A stretch of 64,000 nt of DNA, taken from assembly GCA_964017195.1 (NCBI GenBank), contig OZ024891.1, positions 8,994,682-9,058,681 of the forward strand, written 5' to 3'. The translations under genes and the position numbers were made by a program. Of the stretch, positions 38,301-47,300 are shown in pieces. Below the pieces are notes generated by a model, which was not told the DNA's origin, did no database searches, and was given only the letters and a program-made list of their open reading frames with translations. Source of the stretch: Siderastrea radians. Taxonomy: Eukaryota; Cnidaria; Anthozoa; Scleractinia; Rhizangiidae. Within the stretch, counting starts at the first letter, position 1. Each line of letters opens with the position of its first letter.

Positions 38301-41300
38301 AATGTGTGAACTCTGGGTATGCGTGTACAGATATCTTGTTTATCAATGTCTTTAAATCACGCCATTGCCGTCTATATTCTTTCGGTCATCTGTAGATGAT
38401 AAGCATTGAATCAATTTGGGGGTCGCTACTATCGGGGGCATCGTTACTTTCGGAGGGTCGTTACTTTCAGGGATTTATTAGCTTCCTCCAATTTTTAACG
38501 TTCCGCGTTTTAGGATTATGGGTGATTTTCCGCCGTTCCGCGTTTTAGGATGTGGGGTGATTTTCCGCCATTCCGCGTTTTAGGATTTTCCGCCATTCCG
38601 CGTTATAGGATTTTCCGCCATTCCGCGTTTTAGGATTTGGGGTGATTTTCCGCCGTTCCGCGTTTTAGGATGTGGGGTGATTTTCCGCCATTCCGCGTTT
38701 TAGGATTTTCCGCCATTCCGCGTTATAGGATTTTCCGCCATTCCGCGTTTTAGGATTTGGGGTGATTTTCCGCCATTCCGCGTTTTAGGATTTGGGGTAA
38801 TTTTCCGCCGTTCCGCCGTTCCGTCATTCCGCCATTCCGCGTTTTAGGGTCGCCCAAGGTAAATGATAATAAAAAAATGTCAAGCGAATGCAGTAGCAAA
38901 TCGCAACACAACACAACGCAACACAACAGGGAGAAGACAAGAACAATACACACAGCAAATCGCAACACAACACAACGCAACACAACAGGGAAAAGACAAG
39001 AACACAACACACAGCAAATCGCAACACAACGCAACGCAACACAACTGGAAGAACACAACATGACAAAACTCAAGACAGAAATGCAAAGGACCGTCGAGCT
39101 GGTCGATCGACCAGCGTTGCGTGGTGTTGGTCGAGCTCGTCGTGCTGGTGAAGCCGTTGTCTGTCGGTCGAGTTGTTCCATCCTGTGCTGGAACGAAGGT
39201 AAATGATAATAGAAAAATGTCAAGCGAATACAGCAGCAAATCGCAACACAACACAACGCAACACAACAGGGAGAAGACAAGAAAAATACACACAGCAAAT
39301 CGCAACACAACACAACGCAACACAACAGAGGAAAGACAAGAACACAACACACAGCAAATCGCAACACAACGCAACGCAACACAACTGGAAGAACACAACA
39401 TGACAAAAGACAGAAATGCAAAGGACCGTCGAGCTGGTCGATCGACCAAAAACTCCACGGAAAAATTTGGTCAAAAAACGCTGCACATTTGGATGAAGGG
39501 TCTAACAGTATAGTAGAAGGGATCATGGGCAGATGAAGGGTCTAACAGTATAGTAGAAGGGATCATGGGCAGATGAAGGGCCTAAGGGTACAAGGGACCA
39601 AGGGCAGATGTGTGGGGACCAAGGAGAGAAGGGACCAGGGGCAGATGAAGGGCCTAAGGGACCATGGGCAGATGAAGGGTCTAACAGTATAGTAGAAGGG
39701 ATCATGGGCAGATGAAGGGCCTAAGGGTACAAGGGACCAAGGGCAATGTGGGGACCAAGGAGAGAAGGGACCATGGGCAGATGAAGAACCTAACCGTAAG
39801 CTTGGAAAGAAGGGACCACAGCAGACGAGGGGGCATTTCATCTGCTTTTCCATCACCAACCTCAAGCAAATCTTAAATCTCAAAGCTTTCCAGGCGAGCA
39901 CACCCCCAATCCCCCAAGAAGGCTCAGCCCTTTGGGCCTGACCCTATAATGACATTTGTGCAGCTTGAGCTGAGTTTCTATGGAAGGAATTACAGATCAT
40001 TTTATTTAGTACCTGTTTAAGCCTTTGAATGTCATCCTCGGTAAAGCCTTCTTCCTCTGAATTGGATATAAAATTCTCCAGTTCTTCTATGAACTGTTAA
40101 TTGAAACACAAACAACAACAAAAAGCAAGTCAATCATTTAAAAAGAGATTTTACCTTTCCTGTAAAATTATATCAAAACAAAGGTTTTTAAATTCCATTA
40201 TATTTCTTTTAATCAATTTTGTAACCTGTAATACAATTGCATCCCAAGAATATTGATGCCACTGACCTGCAAAAATCATTAAGTTGTACATTTTTAAAAC
40301 TTAATACTGTCAAATGTTTTCACTGAAAAGTATTCCTGGGATTAAAAAAAATTAACTCCACAAATTATTATTGTGATTGAAACACAAACAAATTAAGACC
40401 AATGGAAGTGTTATTATTTTAATGAAAGCATTAGTTGGGTTTTAATTTAACTTCAGAATGGGATTCTACAGGAATTTGTTGGATCCTACACTAAAAGATC
40501 CTAAAAGTCATCCAGTAGAATCTTAATACCAAGGATTCTTAACAACAATAAGAAGTTACGTCCTAGAAACAGGATCCTACCCTTGATCTTAAGAAAGACC
40601 CTGCACAACAGATTAATTGTACAAAAACCTTAAATTTTTAGAATCCCTTACAGTGTAGGATCCCTTAGGATTTTTCACACTATGTTTATAAATAGGATAT
40701 GCAGGATCCTAGCTTAGGTGCCTATAAGATCCTGTGTAGGATGTTTTACCAAGGGAGGAAAGCTTCAACTTCAGAGTTTAATTTTTTCTTGATCATTGAG
40801 GTAGTGCATAAATAAAAATTATAAGAGTGAGATGTATGATAAAATTGTTAGCTTACTGATTACCTTCAAAGTGTCTTCACCCTCCTTCAGCACAATGTTA
40901 AATGGCTTGGACTCTTTGTCATCTCGCCAAAGGTTCATGTAAGTATTCAGTTCACTTGTGCTCAGCAGATCAGGACTACCATCACATCGCATATACCTCT
41001 CCCACTGAAACACAACGGAAGGCATAAGTTAACAATATGGCATAATGTGCACCAATTAAGTTTCATAGCCACCCCAAGGAAGGTCAATCGAAATTCCAAA
41101 GGTAGAGGGTCCCAAAAGCAATGGTTTTTAAGGAGAGTATGAGGCCAAACTGTAATTTCCAGAGCGGTATAGTATTTAAGGCAAATTGCAATGTAGTGGA
41201 GTTCTCTCGCTTTATGAATGCGGAGCGAGGCACATGGAGGGGAGCTGGACTGGCCCTTTGGACTTTTCTTCAAGAAAAGGAGTGAGGAACCCTCTCCCCC

Positions 41301-44300
41301 ATAGCTAGACAAGACACTACAAGATAAAACAAAACAAAAAATATCATAACCATTCAAAATGGCTCCCAAAGTTACTTATAAATCCCTTTTTTTAGAGTTG
41401 GTGCTCTGCAAACAAAAATATGTACATCAGACCAGCAGAGCACAAGCAGGAAAATGCCATATACTGCACAATTAATGACGAAGGTACTCACATGGTGCTA
41501 AATTTTCACAAAGGGGTAACGTTCTGAAGAAAAAATTACCGTGGTGTTGCATCAGTGGGGAAGTGAAACAAAAAAAATTATCAAGGGGTTGACTGAATTG
41601 ATAATTTAATTTAAAAGCTGACTTTTCTAGCATTTTATTAGCCCTTTGTCGAATTCACTTTCAACTTTCGATCTATTTTAACAGTGGCCAATTTACCTCA
41701 TCAACTTAGTTCAAAGTAATGGACATTATCCACTCTGTATGTCACAAACTCAAACTTAACTTGAACAATAAACTATTCTTAATTAAAAGCCGCATCCCAT
41801 GGCCATCGTTACTTTATAACTGCATGCTTAATTTTGCAGAAATGATACTATAAAAGTTTGTTTTGCAGCTAACTATGGTAGGACTGCTGCAATTCATTCA
41901 AAGTGACTCACATTATGCATTATGCGAGTATGGTAACAACTTGAACAAAATTGCACATGCTGAATGTGGAAAGGAAAACTCAACACAAAAAGCAGCTGTA
42001 CTTACTTTTGATTTTGCACGTTCATTTTCTTGTAAGGTTTTCAGTTGTTGAGAATTGTTTTCAATCTTTTCTTTGAGTTCATCCACTTCGGCCTGGTGAC
42101 GAGCACTCTCCTAAAACAACATCAAAGCCATCACAATGAAATATTACACATTTGAATGACATAAACAACAACCATGTGCATCATGACTGTACCATGTCAC
42201 AAACCAGACTGGAACCCGACTGAGCTCTTGACAAGCAAATTACATCACAGGGCTTTGCATTGCAAGGAATAAAAATAAGGAGGATAGAAAAACAAAACTA
42301 CTAATTCACTCTGAATTACTCATCACTTAACTGCTTGAAAATTTACTGAATTACATTTATTTATAAATTAGAAGATAGAAATGATAAAGAAAGAAAAATG
42401 GTTAATGCTGTACATGTACATTTTTCTGGAGATGTAATTATCTCAAAAATGCTGATCTCCCTTGGGAATACCTGTTGTCTGAGCCGCTCCCTTTCCTCCC
42501 TCTCTTGTCTTTCTCGTTCTTCTCTTTCTCTTTGTTCCTGTTCAGCTTGGAGCCTGGCCTCCTCTGAAAGTAACAATTTTCTAATTAGACTTTTTAAATT
42601 AATAAATGGTTGACTTTTCCTTCAACTCTAAGGGGATCGGAGGAGGTGAGGGGGGGGGGGGGGTGGACAGATGTAGAGATGTACATGTACCTCTTGGAAT
42701 TTTGACAATCTGCAGCCCATTGCTTAAAATCCTGCTCCAATTTAGACCAGACCCCTACAACTGACTCTTGGTTTAGGCCAAAATGGCACACATCTTTATA
42801 CCCTATAATATATTAAATTATTTCCAGGCCACTGCAGGGATCATATTTTAAAGTAACTGCTACACATCCTACTAACTGGTCAGTTACTGTGGTTGGTTGT
42901 GGCAGCATTTGGTTGTGAACTAAACAGACGTTGGCTTGTAAGCCCAGAATGGTCTACCTAGAATGTGTATTCATCTACAGCATGCTTGTGGAGAAACTAT
43001 TAAGTATAGGCAAATAAAAATCTACCTTGAGCACTGTCTAATAATTTTTTTCCTATTGATAATAAAACTACATTGTACTACATTGAAACCACCCAGGTAA
43101 AAAAGGCAAAGTCGCACAAGGAGGCCTATACGGCCAGAGCTTATCCTGGTTTCTGTAGCATGAAGCAACTGAAAGTATTGCTACTCCCCGCTGGATGGGA
43201 TGCTAGTCCATCGCAGGATTACCCCCAGCAGTGTGACTCCAGTACCCATTTATACACCTGGGTGGGGAGAGACGAATGTGGGGTAAAGTTTCTTGTCTAA
43301 GGAAACAACACGATAGCATGGACTGGGCGTCGAACCATCCACCTTCAGATTTGAAGTCCAACGCGCTAACCACTACACCGTATCTACCCAGGAGATCTCC
43401 CATAATAATCAAATCAAGGATCTGATGCTCACCCTCCTCTCTTGCCTTCCTTTCTGCTTCTTCCTTCTTCAATTTTTCCTTCTCAGCTTTTGAAAGCTTG
43501 GGACTCTTTTTTCCCTTTCCAGTTGCTTTAGGAGGCTGCAAATAACATGACAATGAGTGAGGGCTGTCATTGAGGTTTGAGTCACCTGTTACCTTGAACT
43601 TCACACCTGTAAGAAACTTGTTGTTTTGTTAGTAAATTATACCAACTTAAAGAGGCCAAGATCACCCGTAACATGAGGTCCCATCGAGCACACTCAGCCG
43701 TAACAAGTGTGATAGGGTACAGTCCTTAATGACTGCCCTGACAAGTGAAGGATGTCATTAAGGACAGTTCCTTCTTTTAACACTTGTCGAAGACATTGTA
43801 TACTTGTCAATCTCAATGTGCACTAAAAATTGTTACCCGGTAAGGGTAAAAGTTACCCAGTGTTAACCAATCAGAGCGCGGCAATTCTAAAGCCGTCTCC
43901 GGCGAGTAAACTTTACCTTCGTGGAGTAAACTTTACCGCCGTCAAAATACCAGATGTTTGTGAAATAGCGTTCATCTAGCGTCCAAACGCATAAATAACG
44001 TGGATAACTTTTTAATTCCGATTTTCTAAAGCGCATTGGAGTGTTCTTGTGGAAATAAACTCTCAAATCTAAATTTTCTATAGAGAGTATGGCGGGCTCT
44101 TTTCTGTAGTGAATGCCAACCCCAGTAACAATTACCCCGTAAACGTAAACATTTCTCCCGCAAAAACAAGCCAGAGACGTTATGTTTTAGAAATAGCAGT
44201 TTCTTCACGGTTAAACGGATAAAACATTAGATGTTCTTGAAATTTCATCTCTCTTAGCGCAATCCACCTATTTTTCTTGCTAAATAAAACGTTTAAATCC

Positions 44301-47300
44301 ATACATTCAAACAGAGCATGGCGGGCTTGGTGCAGCCTGTGAAGGTCACAGAAGTATATCAGCCAAATTACCTACTGTGCACGGTAAACATTACCGCAAT
44401 CAAAAACACGTCAAATATCATTCAAGTAATTTTTTTTAGCTGGCATTTTTAATGATCTATTAGTTTGCAACAAATGTGTACTAAGTAATGTTGACATGCT
44501 TTGCAATTCGTTCTGTAGGAGACAATCAGGAGTATTTTATTAGAAAATTCTCTAATGAGAGCGCGGCGCGATTCGTGACCTGTCTGGTTACAACTCCGTA
44601 TCCCCAAGGGACTTGCACATGTAAGCCGATTCGAGGAAATATTTTTGGGCAACAGTTTGTGTCCGACAAAAGGAGGGGATAAAATCCATGAAATCTCTCA
44701 AGGCGTTCAACCCATATTTCATAGACAGTATGCATATTTCATAAACTACTATTTAACAATTAGATTATTCGCTCTCGATTTCTAGTTGATAGCTGATGAG
44801 GCCGAAATATAATTTTAGTCGAACTGCACGGTCCGGCGCTGATCGACAATTGTGACAGATTCAATGTTTACATTACCTACCGCAGCAACGATCAGGGTGA
44901 ATAAACTGCTTCTACACCTTCGTATGTTTTTATGAGAATTGGTTATCTCGTTCGTTATCCTTTCTGGGTAAACTTTACCTCGCGTTTTACATTAAAATTT
45001 CTTAACTTCTGCTCCTTCGCCAGGCAAACAGACGGATACAATTTACTTGAGATTGTTTTCTTACAGGTTGCTTTCGTATCCTCATGGATTCACTGCGTGC
45101 GGCTTTGCAAAGAGAGTCTCACACACACACAAAATTATTCTTCGTTTAACCGAGATATGTGACGGTAATCAGATGTTCGTGTTTGCCATTTTCTTTTAAG
45201 TCATTTCTTACGGTCATCGTTCGCCGAATTTGTTTAGGATTCCAGCCACGAGTGTGTCGAACATTCGCGGGAAAAACATGCACTAGGATCTGCCACTTCT
45301 TCAATACGATTGCGACTGTTCTACTCACGAACCGTAGAAATAAGTCGACAACTGAAGTCGAGAAAAACGGTTTGAGTTTTAGAACGTTCAAGAATGTTAG
45401 GAAGCTACGATCATACGAAATCGCTGGTGTTGGCGAGAGTTTAACGCAAGGAGCAAGTAATTATTTGCCGGACATCTTGGTGAGTTCATACATTTATAAT
45501 CACATTTATGAAATGGTTTCTTAGCATAATGAAACTTCAAATGTGTTTGTAAATATTGTTATTGCTCGTGTCGTTGTAATGTTAGTTTTCGAGCTCTTCC
45601 TGTTTTCGCACTCAATGCACAACAGAATATAGTGCAGGGAAGTGTGTGACTAAATATTCAGAACTGATTTTTCCTGCTCTAGCAACTTCGAATCACACAT
45701 TTCTTGCCGAGATTGTTTATTTTCACTGCTAAGGCTTTTCAGCCGCTGGCAGTCAACACTGAAATGGCTAAAGTAATTTAAAGAGTAGTCAATTAAGAAG
45801 TAAAAAACTCACAAGCGCGATTGGAAAATGAAATAATTTTGTGTGTACACGTGTGTATTGACTCTCTTTGCAAAGCCGCACGCAGTGAATCAAAGATACG
45901 AGGATACGAGAGCAACGTGAAAACAGTCTCAAGTAATTGTATCCGTCTGTTTGCCTGGCGAAGGAGCAGAAGTTAAGAAATTTAATATATTACGGGAGGT
46001 AAAGTTTACCTAGAAAGGTTAACGAACGAGATAACCAATTGTCATGAAAACATACAAAGGTGTAGAAGCAGTTTATTCACCTTGATCGTTGCTGCGGTAG
46101 TTAATGTAAACATTGAATCTGTCACAATTGTCGATCATCGCGGGACCGTTATAATGGGCATACTGTCTATGAAATATGGGTTGAATGCCTTGAGAGATTT
46201 CATGGATTTTATCCCCTCCTTTTGTCGGACGCAAAATGTTGCCCAAAAATATTTCCTCGAATTCTTACATGTGTAAGTCCCTTGGGGATACGGAGTTGTA
46301 ACCGGACAGGTCACGAGTCGCGCCGTGAGATGTAGAGAATTTTCTAATAAAATACTCCTGATTGTCTCCTACAAATGAATTGCAAAGCATGTCAACATTA
46401 TTTAGTACACATTTGTTGCAAACTAATAGATCATTAAAAATGCCAGCTAAAAAAAACTACTTAAATGATCTTTGAAGTGTTTTTGGTTGCGGTAATGTTT
46501 ACCGTGCACAGTAGGTTGTTTGACTGATCTACTTCTGTGACCTTCACCGGATGTACTAAGCCCGCCATGCTCTGTTTGAATGTATGGATTTAAACGTTTA
46601 ATTTAGCAAGAAAAATAGGTGGATTGCGCTAAGAGAGATGAAATTTCAAGAACATCTAATGTTTTATCCGTTTAACCGTGAAGAAACTGCTATTTCTAAA
46701 ACATAACGTCTCTGGCTTGTTTTTGCGGGAGAAATGTTTACTTTACGGGGTAATTGTTACTGGGGCTGGCATTCACTACAGAAAAGAGCCCGCCATACTC
46801 TCTATAGAAAATTTAGATTTGAGAGTTTATTTCCACAAGAACACTCCAATGCGCTTTAGAAAAACGGAATTAAAAGGTTATCCACGTTATTTATGCGTTT
46901 GGACGCTAGATGAACGCTATTTCACAAACATCTGGTATTTTGACGGCGGTAAAGTTTACTCCATGAAGGTAAAGTTTACTCGCCGGAGACGGCTTTAGAA
47001 TTGCCGCGCTCTGATTGGCTAACACTGGGTAACTTTTACCCTTACCGGGTAACAATTATTAGTGCATATTGAGATTGACAAGTATACAATGTCTTCGACA
47101 AGTGTTTTTTGTTACTATGGTTACCCTCTGCATATCTTGGGTCTGGCCCGAGATATTTGGCTTTCTTAAGGAATTTGCCCATTAAAAACAAAGGGATTTT
47201 TGCACAGTTTAAGCACACAGTCCATATATGTGGAAAAAGCAGATCTTAGCAAGGGCTATTACATGTAGAATCGAAAAAGAAAATTGGGGGTAACCGTGCA

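Larger units (their letters stand above)
26461..39483. mobile_element. 13-kb inverted-repeat-bounded composite element
   Basis: Both edges carry the same inverted terminus: GCAGCGTTTTTTGACCAAAT, then TTTTTGGTCGATCGACCAGC, then a TGTTGCG-rich zone; similarity runs for about 250 bp. The element interrupts one GATGAAGGG minisatellite array, which continues on both sides. Because every array unit contains GATGAAGG, a target duplication cannot be separated from the array itself. Inside are a 92-bp satellite, a nested palindrome, Penelope and LINE fragments and a younger transposon. I see no intact transposase or replicase, so it is non-autonomous or dead. It lies in intron 6 of DNAI7. Confidence 0.7.

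Noticed and set aside
26461..39483. Polinton/Maverick or other giant viral-like transposon
   Set aside because: Size and inverted ends would fit, but no polymerase B, integrase, ATPase or capsid-like sequence is seen; the interior is repeats and unrelated retroelement fragments.
44026..46998. Repeated MKKLLFLKHNVSGLF frame as a conserved small protein
   Set aside because: The two copies are in the two arms of one foldback element, so identity reflects arm duplication, and the frames diverge after about 20 codons.
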